DNA of 36,223 nucleotides from Phaeodactylibacter sp. Its GTDB lineage: Bacteria; Bacteroidota; Bacteroidia; Chitinophagales; Saprospiraceae. Made by a program: the position numbers and the translations under genes. Location of the stretch: assembly GCA_024102975.1 (NCBI GenBank), contig JAGFJD010000215.1:1-36223 (forward strand), read 5' to 3'. Positions within the stretch are counted from its first letter, which is position 1, and every line of letters begins with the position of its first letter. Positions 7,557 through 16,135 of this stretch are shown one piece after another. The notes under the pieces were generated by a model. That model made no database searches and was not told the DNA's origin. It worked only from the letters and a program-made list of their open reading frames with translations.

Positions 7557-8900
7557 CTATAGCTTCCTCAGCCGCCTGGACGCCTGTTTTTCTCCCCGCA
7601 TGGCGGAGAGGATGTATTGCCCGGAGGGGAAGCTGGCCGTTTCCCAGCTGATGGAGGAGTTGGGGCGCAGGGTAACCTCGTAGAGCGGGCGCCCCTTGAT
7701 GTCGGTCAGGACGAGCTGCAGGGCGCGGTTCTCGTTGTTGGTGATCTTCAGCGAGTCCTGGAACGGGTTGGGCAGTATCTCGACTTCCAGGCTGAAGACC
7801 TCGGTGCCCAGCTCGCCGATTTTCAGCTCTGGCTGAAAACCGTCGGAGACCGGTTCCGGCAGGGCGTCGGGGAAGGGCAGGCCGGCAATGGCGGGGGAGA
7901 GGAGCGCAGGGCTCGGGGGTATTCCGGTGTCTGCCAGCGCCTCTTCCGGGACAGCAGGCGCAGGCCCGTAGAGGGTTTTGTGGACGGTAGCCAGCAGGGA
8001 ATGGCTATCGTAGGCATCTTTGCCGAGTTCCCAGAGCATCACTCCTCCGGCTTGTTCCCTGGCCAGTTCGGCTTTCGCGGTTGCCGTGACGATACCGTTG
8101 TAGTAAATCTTGCCCACCTGGTCGACGTGGGCGTAGGCCGGGTTGGTGGCCACAAGAACACCGTAGGGCACCGGAGACACCCGCCCCGGCTCCGAAAAAT
8201 CCCAGCCGTAGAGCGGGATGCCCAGGACCAGTTTTTCGGCAGGCATCCCCTGGTTCTTCCAGTAGGTAAGAGAGGAGAAAGCCATCGCATAAGGCGAATG
8301 TGGCCCCGGGCGGTCGGCAGTCCACGGCCCGGTAAGGTCGTAAGCCATGAGGTTGATGAAGTCGAAGGCCCGCAGGGCAGCGTCGGACAGATGCTTGTAC
8401 CGGGTGGTGCCGGGCAGGGCGGCGGTCAACAGTTTTCCGCGGGCGCGGAGCGCTTCGTGCAATTCGAGGATAAATCCGCTGTAGTTGTGGTTGACCTGTT
8501 TCCACTCCAGGTCGACGTCTACGCCGTCCAGTTCGTTCAGCTCCACAAACAACAGGATCTTCTCGATGAAAGCCCGGCGGTTGCCGGGCGACAGCAGCCG
8601 CTTCCAGGCTTCCTGCCATTCGGGCTTCATGGCGCCCCCGGCCAGGGAGATGAGCACTTTTACGCTGTCCTGGTGGGCGCGCCGGGCTACCGCTCGCAGG
8701 TCGGACCCGCCGGCGCTGAGGTAGCCCTGCTCGTCCGGGTTGGCAAAAGCGATGCAGAGATGGGTCAGCTTTTCCAGCGGTATGTCTTCGAGCAGGTAAA
8801 AACGCTGATAGGGCAGGTATCCAACGATCCGGGGCGGTTGGGCGGCCAGGGTGGCGGCAGTAAGCATGAAAAGGCAAAACAGTGTCGTTCGCGAGGCCAT
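7557..8900 (-). CDS. Glycoside hydrolase family 18 (chitinase-like) with T9SS sorting domain
   Basis: A secreted glycosidase of about 447 residues. I start it at the ATG at 8900, which gives a proper signal peptide (MASRTTLFCLFMLTAATLAA); the 37 codons upstream look like non-coding leader. The GH18 barrel follows with the SLAGG strand and the catalytic motif DGVDVDLEW (Asp125, Asp128, Asp130, Glu132), where Glu132 is the expected proton donor. YNGI and GGVMLWELGKDAYD mark late barrel strands. The last 75 residues (from VEILPNPF) are a type A T9SS C-terminal sorting domain, so the enzyme should be exported across the outer membrane. The substrate is a beta-1,4-GlcNAc polymer by family; GH18 also includes endo-N-acetylglucosaminidases. 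Confidence 0.9.
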   Translation of the reverse strand: MASRTTLFCLFMLTAATLAAQPPRIVGYLPYQRFYLLEDIPLEKLTHLCIAFANPDEQGYLSAGGSDLRAVARRAHQDSVKVLISLAGGAMKPEWQEAWKRLLSPGNRRAFIEKILLFVELNELDGVDVDLEWKQVNHNYSGFILELHEALRARGKLLTAALPGTTRYKHLSDAALRAFDFINLMAYDLTGPWTADRPGPHSPYAMAFSSLTYWKNQGMPAEKLVLGIPLYGWDFSEPGRVSPVPYGVLVATNPAYAHVDQVGKIYYNGIVTATAKAELAREQAGGVMLWELGKDAYDSHSLLATVHKTLYGPAPAVPEEALADTGIPPSPALLSPAIAGLPFPDALPEPVSDGFQPELKIGELGTEVFSLEVEILPNPFQDSLKITNNENRALQLVLTDIKGRPLYEVTLRPNSSISWETASFPSGQYILSAMRGEKQASRRLRKL

Positions 8901-9023
8901 CAATCGGTATATGTTTGGCTCAAATATAGGTAATTTTCGGATGCGCGGGAGCGCTCCCGGGTGCGATTCTGGTTTGTACCCTCTTGTGGTTTTCGGCATG
9001 AAAACTTCCAAAACGTACGCTGT

Positions 9024-9127
9024 TATACTGACGCACGGCAGGTTTTGTCGGCTACAAAACCCGCAGGGTCAGTATATACTGGCATCGCTGGTTTTGTTCC
9101 TGACAAAACCACGCGTTCGCCAGTATA
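9024..9127. repeat. Two adjacent nested palindromes of 53 bp
   Basis: Unit 1 (9024-9076) has outer arms TATACTGAC/GTCAGTATA and inner arms GGTTTTGT/ACAAAACC. Unit 2 (9075-9127) has outer arms TATACTGGC/GCCAGTATA and the same inner arms. The fourth outer base pair from the centre changes as a pair (A-T to G-C), while the linkers between outer and inner arms differ. The pair lies in the gap between the 4Fe-4S protein and GH18 genes, 124 bases upstream of the GH18 start. Confidence 0.8.
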
Positions 9128-9151
9128 AATCTAAATATGTCAAGCCTAGCT

Positions 9152-9175
9152 TGTCGAAGTCTTCAGGCTTCGACA
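9152..9175 (-). terminator. Hairpin after the 4Fe-4S protein gene
   Basis: TGTCGAAG and CTTCGACA form a perfect 8-bp stem with an 8-base loop, 13 bases beyond the stop codon of the minus-strand gene that ends at 9189. There is no clean T-run, so it may be a terminator, an RNA stabiliser, or part of a dispersed repeat. Confidence 0.4.
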
Positions 9176-9188
9176 TGATGCCGAACAG

Positions 9189-10988
9189 TCAATCCATCAG
9201 TTTCACCCCCTCCCCCGACACCTGAATAACCCGCACCGCCTCCGCCCTTTCCTGCACATCCATACTGCTGTTCTCCAGCCTTAGCACTCCCCGCGGGCAC
9301 ACCGCCGCGCACACGCCGCAACCCACGCAGGAGGCCCGTACCACGTCCTGCCCGCGCTGGGCGTACCAGCGCACGTCGATGCCCATCTCGCAATAGGCCG
9401 AGCAGTTGCCGCAGGAGATGCACTGGCCGCCGTTGGTGGTGATGCGGAAACGGGATTTGAAGCGCTGCACTAATCCCAGGTAGGCCGCCAGCGGGCAGCC
9501 AAAGCGGCACCACACCCGGTTGCCCATCAACGGATAGAAGCCGGTGCCGACCACCCCGGCAAAGGCCGAGCCGATGATGAAGCCGTACCAGGTGCGCACG
9601 GTATTGCTGTTGAAGCTCAATACCGTCTTTTCTCCTGAAAAATAGGTATACAACGTCAATGCCGTCATCATCACGGCAAACACCAGTACGCCATGCACGA
9701 TCCAGCGCTCGTATTGCCAGGCGCGCAGGCTCTTGTCGGACAGCTGCCGGTAGGGGTCGCCTAGCGTCTCGGCCAGGCCGCCGCAGCCACACACCCAGGA
9801 GCAGTACCAGCGCTTGCCATAGAAGTAGGTGATTAATGGCACTGCGACGATCACTAATATGATGCCCCAGACGAGCATGAAGATGCCAATAGCGCCGCTG
9901 CTGATCAGGTTGTTGATGTTCCAGTCGAAAAAGAAGGTATAGTTCAGCGGCCAGATGTTCTTCAGGTCCATGGAGGGCAGGTTAAGCCGCACCAGGATTT
10001 CCGGGAGGAGGAAGGCGAAGGCCAACTGGAAGAACATCACCGAGTAGGTGCGGATTTGCTGGTACCGGTTGTGCCTGTACTTGGCAAACATGCGCACGCC
10101 CATCACCAGGATGACCAGGGTGTACAGCAGCCCGTAGAGGAACCACTGGCTGGCCTCCCCGCCGTTGAGGGCGCGGCTCACCGGATCGGCCATCAGTATC
10201 CAACCGGTAATGTGCTGCGGTACCCAGTACAGGAGGATGTAAAAGCCGATGAGGTAAACGCCGGTAAGCGCGCCCAGCCAGCCGGTTGCCTGCGGGGAGG
10301 CAGAGCGGGCGGGAGTATGTTTCGCCTCGTTCTGGAAAAAAAAGACCAGGGCTGTGATGAGCAGGCCAACTATAGCGGTTACTGCCGGCCAAAAGTATGT
10401 ATCGTCCATGTAATAGACACCGTAGAGCAGCAATCCGGCCACAGCGGCGCCCAGGAAGAAGCCTCGCCAGCCCAGCTTCAGGCCGCGCGTCATGGGGTCG
10501 TGGTAGATGTGGTTGTGCTTAATGCCGGGCAGGGCCCGGAATTTCGGGAGGATGTACAGCAGCCCTCCCACAATGGCCAGGCCGATGGTCAGGAAAAGGA
10601 ATAGCAGGGGGTTATTGGAGACGGGGCCGGTGCTGCTTTTCTTGGTGGCAGTTAAGGTATAATCTTTGAACAGCCAGCTGCCCATCTTGTACTCCCATTG
10701 GCTGGCGCTCTCGGGCAGGCCCTCTTTGGCTTGCTGGTTCAGCGATTTTTGCGCTGTTTCCAGCACTTTTTTAAAGGCCGGTGCGAATTGGAAACTGCTG
10801 CCGTATTCCTTTCCGAGCATCCCCTTTTCCCGGGCGGCGGCAGTTATGGCTTCGAGGTGGTACTCGTTGCTGATAGCTTCGGCCAGGCTTTCTTGGGTGA
10901 GGCGGTAGTTGTCCAGGCCGAGGGTTGCTGTAAACAACAAGAGGGATATGATGAAAAGGCCAAGGCCTGTTTTTTGAAGGGTATTCAT
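9189..10988 (-). CDS. Polytopic membrane protein with CxxxCP motifs and two 4Fe-4S clusters (NosR/NapH-like)
   Basis: A 599-residue integral membrane electron-transfer protein. An N-terminal membrane anchor is followed by a soluble segment (about 25-120) and then by about ten hydrophobic helices. The pairs WYCSWVCGCGG (near 391) and WCRFGCP (near 490) are the cysteine motifs of NapH/NosR/CcoG-type proteins. The C-terminal tail carries two ferredoxin motifs, CISCGNCSAYC (near 519) and CVGCGVCAAVC (near 552), presumably cytoplasmic. The neighbouring FAD oxidoreductase on the same strand is the likely redox partner, so electrons may pass from NAD(P)H through the clusters to a membrane or periplasmic acceptor. 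The exact subfamily is not settled: no nitrous-oxide or nitrate reductase genes are nearby. Confidence 0.8.
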   Translation of the reverse strand: MNTLQKTGLGLFIISLLLFTATLGLDNYRLTQESLAEAISNEYHLEAITAAAREKGMLGKEYGSSFQFAPAFKKVLETAQKSLNQQAKEGLPESASQWEYKMGSWLFKDYTLTATKKSSTGPVSNNPLLFLFLTIGLAIVGGLLYILPKFRALPGIKHNHIYHDPMTRGLKLGWRGFFLGAAVAGLLLYGVYYMDDTYFWPAVTAIVGLLITALVFFFQNEAKHTPARSASPQATGWLGALTGVYLIGFYILLYWVPQHITGWILMADPVSRALNGGEASQWFLYGLLYTLVILVMGVRMFAKYRHNRYQQIRTYSVMFFQLAFAFLLPEILVRLNLPSMDLKNIWPLNYTFFFDWNINNLISSGAIGIFMLVWGIILVIVAVPLITYFYGKRWYCSWVCGCGGLAETLGDPYRQLSDKSLRAWQYERWIVHGVLVFAVMMTALTLYTYFSGEKTVLSFNSNTVRTWYGFIIGSAFAGVVGTGFYPLMGNRVWCRFGCPLAAYLGLVQRFKSRFRITTNGGQCISCGNCSAYCEMGIDVRWYAQRGQDVVRASCVGCGVCAAVCPRGVLRLENSSMDVQERAEAVRVIQVSGEGVKLMD

Positions 10989-11024
10989 TTGAGTGGTATT
11001 TTTTGTATCTATTTAGTCCCTTGG

Positions 11025-11121
11025 TTTAACCACATAGACCACATAGGGTTTTCACAGTAGGACACATAGGTGGCGGCCATTGTGGCCTAAATGTTCTACC
11101 TGATATGCCCAATGTGGTAAA
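11025..11121. repeat. Imperfect palindromic repeat with CACATAG motifs
   Basis: TTTAACCACAT (11025-11035) and ATGTGGTAAA (11112-11121) form imperfect outer arms. Inside are ACCACATAG, GACCACATAG and GGACACATAGG units and a small GGCCATTGTGGCC hairpin. It occupies the gap between the FAD oxidoreductase and 4Fe-4S genes, inside the presumed operon. Confidence 0.45.
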
Positions 11122-11150
11122 TAGTTGCTTTTTTTTGCTGTTTGCAGGGA

Positions 11151-11202
11151 AGACTTGGCAGGTTTTTCCGGGAGGGAGCTTGTGAGAAAACCTGCCAAGT
11201 CT
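11151..11202. repeat. Palindromic repeat family C, copy 1, touching the FAD gene stop
   Basis: AGACTTGGCAGGTTTT (11151-11166) and its exact reverse complement (11187-11202) enclose a 20-base loop. The right arm overlaps the TAG stop codon of the oxidoreductase gene (11201-11203), so this repeat supplies the stop. A related copy lies at 27046-27096. By position it could serve as a terminator or attenuator between the two redox genes. Confidence 0.75.
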
Positions 11203-12544
11203 ATCCGCCGGATTTCAGGAAGCGCAGCGCCCCGGCCAGGCCCCTTCTTTTTTTCAGTTTCAGGTTGCGGCCGGTTTGCCGGTTGTACAGGCGAACCAGC
11301 TGTTCGTCGTACTCGTCGTAAAATTCGGGGTCGAAATTGGCGATGCCCAAAGTTTGCAGCACCTCTTCGATATGGATTTGTTCCCGTATCCACTTTTCGC
11401 ACACCTCGTGCCGGTAGCGTACGCCCATGAGGTTGAAGCCCAGGATGTGGCCCTGTTCCCGGTCGTAGACGAGGCGGATGCTCTTCCGCCCGCCCGGATG
11501 CTCCCAATAGAGGGAGGCGTGGTTGGCCGGCGGCTGCGCCTGCACGTCGCCGTATACCTGGTATTCGATATCGATAAACTTGGCGGAATTGAACCAGATG
11601 CCGGGGTCGTAGGCCACTTTGTGGCCGCATATATTATAAGCTGCTGTTTCGCCCGCCATCCGCCCGGTATACCAGACGGCCTCGATGGCGCGGCGGCCTG
11701 GTTTGGGGTTGCGCAGTTGCATGCAATCGCCAGCGGTGTAAACATCCGGGATGTTGGTTTCCAGAAAGTCATTGGCCAGGATGCCGCGTTCGGTTTCCAG
11801 GGCGGTTCCTTTCAGGAAACCGATATTGGGATGTACGCCGGCGGTCAGCCCGACATAACCGCACCCGATGCGCTCGCCGGTGTTGGTGATCACGGCACAT
11901 GCCCGGCCCCGGCCGTCGTCGACGATCTCTTTGAGTTCTGTGGAGAGGCGCAGGTCGATGCCGTTTTCCAGGATGTGGCGGTTCACCATGGCGGATTCTT
12001 CGGGGGGCAGTATGGCGTTCCAATAGCTCTCCTCCCGCACCAGGAAGGTGACTGGTATATGGCGGGAGTGGAACATCTCCGCCATCTCGATGCCGATCAG
12101 CCCGCCGCCGACGATGACTGCCCGCTGAAGGCCAGCGCTGAACTGTTCCATATTCTGCAGGTCCTGGTAGCTGTACAGGCCGCTCACGCCTTCCAGGCCC
12201 TGCCCGGGCCAGCCGAACTTGTTGGGCGAAGAGCCGGTGGCCAGCAACAGTTTATCGTAGGCTACCTCCTCCCCCCTGCTGCCGTAGAGTTTCTTCCCAT
12301 CAAAGTCGATGCGCCCGATGTGCGCGCGCAGAAGGCGTATGCGGTTCTTGTCCCAGAACCAGTCCTCGTAGGGCTTGGTATCTTCGTACCGCAGGTGGCC
12401 CATATAAATGTACATCAGGGCGGTGCGGGAGAAGAAGTGATCGGTCTCGGCGGAGATAACCGTAATATCGTGATCGCTGAGCTTTCGGATAAACCGGGCG
12501 GCGGTGATGCCGGCGATGCCGTTTCCGACAATGGCTACGTGCAT
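11201..12544 (-). CDS. FAD-dependent NAD(P)H oxidoreductase
   Basis: A 447-residue flavoprotein of the class I pyridine-nucleotide-disulfide reductase fold. It has the N-terminal FAD-binding GNGIAGITAARF motif, LLLATGSSPN, the NAD(P)H-binding VIVGGGLIGIEMAEMF motif near residue 145, and VYTAGDC as the second FAD motif. It has no CxxxxC redox pair, so it resembles ferredoxin/rubredoxin reductases and nitrite-reductase-type FAD domains, not lipoamide dehydrogenases. The last 130 residues form a C-terminal dimer-type domain. It is followed on the same strand, after a 212-base repeat-filled gap, by the membrane 4Fe-4S protein, its probable electron acceptor. The ATG at 12544 is preceded by an 8-bp tandem array and not by a clear Shine-Dalgarno site. 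Confidence 0.82.
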   Translation of the reverse strand: MHVAIVGNGIAGITAARFIRKLSDHDITVISAETDHFFSRTALMYIYMGHLRYEDTKPYEDWFWDKNRIRLLRAHIGRIDFDGKKLYGSRGEEVAYDKLLLATGSSPNKFGWPGQGLEGVSGLYSYQDLQNMEQFSAGLQRAVIVGGGLIGIEMAEMFHSRHIPVTFLVREESYWNAILPPEESAMVNRHILENGIDLRLSTELKEIVDDGRGRACAVITNTGERIGCGYVGLTAGVHPNIGFLKGTALETERGILANDFLETNIPDVYTAGDCMQLRNPKPGRRAIEAVWYTGRMAGETAAYNICGHKVAYDPGIWFNSAKFIDIEYQVYGDVQAQPPANHASLYWEHPGGRKSIRLVYDREQGHILGFNLMGVRYRHEVCEKWIREQIHIEEVLQTLGIANFDPEFYDEYDEQLVRLYNRQTGRNLKLKKRRGLAGALRFLKSGG

Positions 12545-12552
12545 AGGGTTGT

Positions 12553-12584
12553 AATGAGTGAATGAGTGAATGAGTGAATGAATG
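12553..12584. repeat. Tandem array, four units of 8 bp, in the FAD gene leader
   Basis: AATGAGTG occurs three times and AATGAATG once, without spacing, from 8 to 40 bases upstream of the oxidoreductase ATG. The unit is exact, so slippage could change the leader length by multiples of 8 bases. Confidence 0.85.
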
Positions 12585-13046
12585 GCGGCAACCTCGTTCG
12601 GCTGCTTTACATTCTGTTGTTGTTATACTGGGTTGCACCTGTTTTCCCGGACCTTTCAGCAGACTTAATCAACTTCATTACAATGAACAGCAGGCCCGTC
12701 TCAAGATAGGAAATATAATAAAAAGGGCGATGGTTGGCCGCCGGCGGAAAAGGGTGGCGACACTGTCCCGGTTGAGACAGTTTGGCCTGCCCCTGCCCCC
12801 GGTGATTGTCAGCTAAGGTACAAAGTCGTTTTTTTTAAATTTATGGGGTGAACCAAAATGCATTTATTGGTCCGAAATATCGGCATAATACCATTTTTTT
12901 CCTACTTTCACGGTTCAGTATTCCCCAAATTGAACATTCCTAAAAACACTTCTCAGCAAAGTCAAACTGGAAAAGAAAGCTCGTGCAAGGCTAGTCTTGC
13001 AACGGGGCGGCTTTAACAACAACTATTAAAATGCAAACTTCCTGTT
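12585..13046. other. Divergent intergenic region between redox gene and Omp28-like gene
   Basis: About 460 bases without a supported gene. It must hold promoters for both flanking genes, but I find no good TAnnTTTG box for either. Visible structure is limited to ACTGTC/GACAGT arms near 12765-12785, an AT-rich stretch at 12820-12900, and a hairpin TGCAAG-GCTAGT-CTTGCA at 12984-13001 in the probable leader of the Omp28-like gene. Confidence 0.5.
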
Positions 13047-14960
13047 ATGAAAAGATGCTTTACTCTGCTCCTTGCCCTTTTCCTGGGATATGGGTTGAAT
13101 GCCCAGAATGTCCTCTTCACTGAAGATTTTGAAGGAGGAATCCCGGACGGCTGGACTGCCGACACCCCCTGGAGGTCCGGCACGGCCAACTCCCTCTCCA
13201 GCCAGTATTTTTCGATCCCTGCCCACTCCACTTTTGTCGGCGTAAACGACGATGCCGCCGGCCAGGGTGTCAGCAGCAACGGTATGCTGGTCACCCCTCC
13301 GATCGACCTGTCCGAGGTGGCCGGCGCTGCGCTCACCTTCGAAGGGTACTTCATCAATGGAGATTACCAGGGCAACGAGACCGCCAAAGTCCTGGTGTCT
13401 TCCGACGGCGGCGCTACCTGGACTGAAAAAATTTCGCTGGCCGGCGTAGAGGACGAATGGCAGAGCCTTTTCCTCAGCCTCGGCGAATATAGCGGAGATA
13501 CGGTATGGATCGCTTTCGAATACCGGGACGGTGGTTCCTGGAACTATGGCTTCTGCGTGGACGATGTTAAAATTACTGCCCTGCCTGGCCATGAAGTTAG
13601 GCTGCTCGATATTACCACCCTCCGCTATCACGAGCTCAATTCGGACATTGCCATTAAGGGTAGCTTCCGGAACCTGGGAGCGGAAACCCTCACCAGCCTG
13701 ACCGTTAACTGGTCGGATGGGGTGGAAACCTATTCTGAAGAGATCACCGGCCTGAATGTTGCCACCGGCGAAGATTATAATTTCACCCACAGCACTCCTT
13801 TTGTCGCTTCGGAAGCGATCACCTACGACATCGATGTGTGGGTAAGCGACCCCAACGGAGAAACTGACGAGGACGACAGCAATAATATGGCTACGGCCAA
13901 AATTTCCGGCGTCACCTTTGTGCCAGCCAAGAAAGTCGTGATCGAAGAAGGAACCGGCGGATGGTGCGGATGGTGCCCGCGCGGCCATGTGGCTATGGAG
14001 TATATGCGGGACAACTATCCTGAAACGTTCATCGGCATTGCCGTTCACAACCGCGACGCCATGGCGGTCGGCCCGTATGACAACGGCGTTAACCTGAGCG
14101 GTTACCCCGGCTGCAATGCCGACCGGCTGATCCTCGGCGGCAGCGTGAGCAACGGCCTGTTTGTGGAATACCACGACGAGCTGATAAAACGGATTTCTCC
14201 TATAAAGCCCGGCGTTGAAGCCATTTACAATCCGGAAACCCGGCAGGCAGAGATCAATGTCTCTGCTGAATTCGTCACCAAGCTCGACGACATCAATTAC
14301 CGGCTCTGCGCCGTCATCGTCGAGGACAGCGTGACCGGCTCCGGCTCCGGCTACAACCAGGTCAATTATTACAGCTATCAATCCAACAACCTTCCGCTTG
14401 TCGGCGCCGGCCACGACTGGCAGGCCGAGCCCGATCCGGTACCCGCCTCCGATATGGTTTATATGGACGTGGGCCGCGCGCTGCTGGGTGGATACAACGG
14501 CCTTGCCGGCATCATCCCCTCCTCGGTAGTGGCCGGCGATGTGATCACCCACACCTTTGAATATACGGTTCCGGTCGTGCCGGTGTCTTATGACCCCGAG
14601 CACCTGCGGGCTGTCGTGCTCGTGCTGGACGGAAGTACCGGTGAGATCCTCAATGCCGAACAGGCCGACTTTGAGTTCCTGATCAACTCCAGCAAGGAGC
14701 AATTCGCCAACGAACTGGTGGATATCTTCCCGAACCCCACCCGTGGCGAACTCAGCATCAACGTCAGGCTCGATGAAGCTGCCGACATCCAGTTGCAGGT
14801 TTACAACATGCTCGGCCAACAGGTGGCCGGACAGTACTTCGGCCGCCACAACGGCTCGGCTACGCTGCCTTTTGACGGCGCTCAGCTGGCGCCCGGCGCC
14901 TACACTTTCCACCTGAGCATGGGGGATAAAGTGGCAGTCAAAAGGGTAATAGTGGAGTAA
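13047..14960 (+). CDS. T9SS-exported Omp28-like protein with CGWC motif
   Basis: A 637-residue secreted multidomain protein. The signal peptide MKRCFTLLLALFLGYGLNAQ is followed by a jelly-roll choice-of-anchor/MAM-like domain (about 25-180, starting FTEDFEGGIPDGW), a CARDB-like beta domain with an Asp/Asn-rich end (about 185-290), and an Omp28-type domain with thioredoxin-like EEGTGGWCGWCPRG (Cys307, Cys310). A T9SS type A sorting domain from VDIFPNPTRGEL ends the protein. Omp28 family members are Bacteroidota surface proteins; a thiol-redox role for the CxxC pair is an inference. The next gene (15134) is on the same strand and also carries the sorting domain. Confidence 0.88.
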   Translation: MKRCFTLLLALFLGYGLNAQNVLFTEDFEGGIPDGWTADTPWRSGTANSLSSQYFSIPAHSTFVGVNDDAAGQGVSSNGMLVTPPIDLSEVAGAALTFEGYFINGDYQGNETAKVLVSSDGGATWTEKISLAGVEDEWQSLFLSLGEYSGDTVWIAFEYRDGGSWNYGFCVDDVKITALPGHEVRLLDITTLRYHELNSDIAIKGSFRNLGAETLTSLTVNWSDGVETYSEEITGLNVATGEDYNFTHSTPFVASEAITYDIDVWVSDPNGETDEDDSNNMATAKISGVTFVPAKKVVIEEGTGGWCGWCPRGHVAMEYMRDNYPETFIGIAVHNRDAMAVGPYDNGVNLSGYPGCNADRLILGGSVSNGLFVEYHDELIKRISPIKPGVEAIYNPETRQAEINVSAEFVTKLDDINYRLCAVIVEDSVTGSGSGYNQVNYYSYQSNNLPLVGAGHDWQAEPDPVPASDMVYMDVGRALLGGYNGLAGIIPSSVVAGDVITHTFEYTVPVVPVSYDPEHLRAVVLVLDGSTGEILNAEQADFEFLINSSKEQFANELVDIFPNPTRGELSINVRLDEAADIQLQVYNMLGQQVAGQYFGRHNGSATLPFDGAQLAPGAYTFHLSMGDKVAVKRVIVE

Positions 14961-14971
14961 GCCGCTGCTCA

Positions 14972-15029
14972 TGGATCGTTTTTAGTTGCCGGTTAGGCTG
15001 TAGTTGGGCCGGCAACTAAAAACGATCCA
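14972..15029 (+). terminator. Perfect 21-bp inverted repeat after the Omp28-like gene
   Basis: TGGATCGTTTTTAGTTGCCGG (its 21 bases at 14972-14992) and its exact reverse complement at 15009-15029 enclose a 16-base loop. It starts 11 bases after the stop codon. The stem is strong but no T-run follows, so transcription may continue at a reduced level into the gene at 15134. Confidence 0.55.
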
Positions 15030-15065
15030 CAATCTGACTTTTGCATAACCTTAAGGTTTCGGGCC

Positions 15066-15096
15066 TTGATTTATAGGAATTATATTAAGACTTTTG
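15066..15096 (+). promoter_or_regulatory. Candidate Bacteroidota promoter for the gene at 15134
   Basis: TTG at 15066-15068 and GACTTTTG at 15089-15096 have 20 bases between them, close to the TTTG/TAnnTTTG arrangement of the phylum, with one mismatch in the -7 box. The start codon is 37 bases further on. It would allow separate expression from the upstream gene. Confidence 0.35.
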
Positions 15097-15133
15097 CACT
15101 ACATACTATTTTCTCAATCGTTAAAGTGTTCTC

Positions 15134-15865
15134 ATGAAGCAAATTATACTCCCCTTTATCCTGTTCCTCTTCATCTTTCAAATCGGCGCGGCACAGGTCA
15201 GCCTATCCCTGACCCCTAACCCTGTAGCAGCCTCCGGTGTTGCCGACCCGGATGACCTGTTTGTAGAAATCATCGGTTATGCCACCTTGAAGAACGAAGG
15301 CACGGAAACAGTGTCCATCAAATGGGAAAGAGTGATCGTTGACATGCCTGAAGAGTGGGAAGCACTGGTCTGTGATTTTCACCAGTGCTATGTGTCTGCC
15401 GTATATTCCAATATTGCCGACAACCTCGGCCTGAACGAGCCGGTCGTCCTGGCACCGGGAGAGTCTTCCAACCTGGACGTTCACGCCATTCCCAAAGGTG
15501 CCGCAGGCTCGGCAGAAATCCGCATCGATGTTTCCCTGACCAATGAGCCGGACAATATTCTTCTTTCCGGCACTTATACGTTCAACGCATCTCTGGTTTC
15601 CAGTTCCAAAGACCTTAATAAGGCCAAGCTGGCCGTTTTCCCCAATCCGGCCACGGATTATGTAGAAGTGCAGGGCGCTCCGGGCGCCGGCCGCCTGGCT
15701 ATTTACAACGTCATCGGCCGCCAGATGCGGTCCTTCAACCTTGCTCCCGGCAGCCGTTATTACGTTGGGGATTTGCCCGCCGGCTTATACCTGGCAAGCG
15801 TACTGAACAAAAAGGGGGAGATACTGAGGACTTTCCGCCTCAGCAAGCGTTCTCTGCGGCCGTAG
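15134..15865 (+). CDS. Secreted protein with T9SS C-terminal sorting domain
   Basis: A 243-residue protein with signal peptide MKQIILPFILFLFIFQIGAA, a beta-sandwich-like middle (about 22-155) that I cannot assign to a named family, and a type A sorting domain (from LAVFPNPATDYVEV to the end). The middle resembles an immunoglobulin-like adhesion or binding module with paired cysteines in VCDFHQCYV. It is likely to be carried to the cell surface or released. It follows the Omp28-like gene and ends at a strong terminator. Confidence 0.8.
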   Translation: MKQIILPFILFLFIFQIGAAQVSLSLTPNPVAASGVADPDDLFVEIIGYATLKNEGTETVSIKWERVIVDMPEEWEALVCDFHQCYVSAVYSNIADNLGLNEPVVLAPGESSNLDVHAIPKGAAGSAEIRIDVSLTNEPDNILLSGTYTFNASLVSSSKDLNKAKLAVFPNPATDYVEVQGAPGAGRLAIYNVIGRQMRSFNLAPGSRYYVGDLPAGLYLASVLNKKGEILRTFRLSKRSLRP

Positions 15866-15880
15866 AGCCGTACGGAGCAA

Positions 15881-15922
15881 AACAAAAGCCCGCCCGGAAC
15901 TCTCCGGGCGGGCTTTTGTTTT
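15881..15922 (+). terminator. Intrinsic terminator
   Basis: The arms AACAAAAGCCCGCCCGGA (15881-15898) and TCCGGGCGGGCTTTTGTT (15903-15920) pair perfectly over 18 bases around ACTC, with a GC-rich core next to a T-rich end. It lies 16 bases after the stop of the T9SS cargo gene. The symmetric A/T flanks could also stop transcription from the other strand. Confidence 0.9.
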
Positions 15923-16135
15923 GCCTCCGTTGGCGGTTATTTTCCCCGGCAGGCCGGGCGAAAGTTATTTGTTATTAACCTGGATTATGTATAAAATTTC
16001 TGAGTTTCATGAATAATCCGGGTTAGTTATTCCCGGTGCCGGCAACCCTATCCCACTAACGCCCACTAATAACCAATAACCGTCCGCTCCGCCCCGCGGC
16101 CCCCGCCAATAACCCCAAAACTTCCGGAGAACACT

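Noticed and set aside
12585..13046. Riboswitch or small RNA in the divergent gap
   Set aside because: Only a six-base-pair hairpin and weak dyads are visible, and no known riboswitch core was recognised.
13026..14972. Long open frame on the minus strand opposite the Omp28-like gene
   Set aside because: It is an antisense shadow of a gene with clear domains, and its translation has no recognisable motif. The same applies to long opposite frames at 20164-21570, 34328-35983, 7617-8933, 11276-12565 and 23110-24372.
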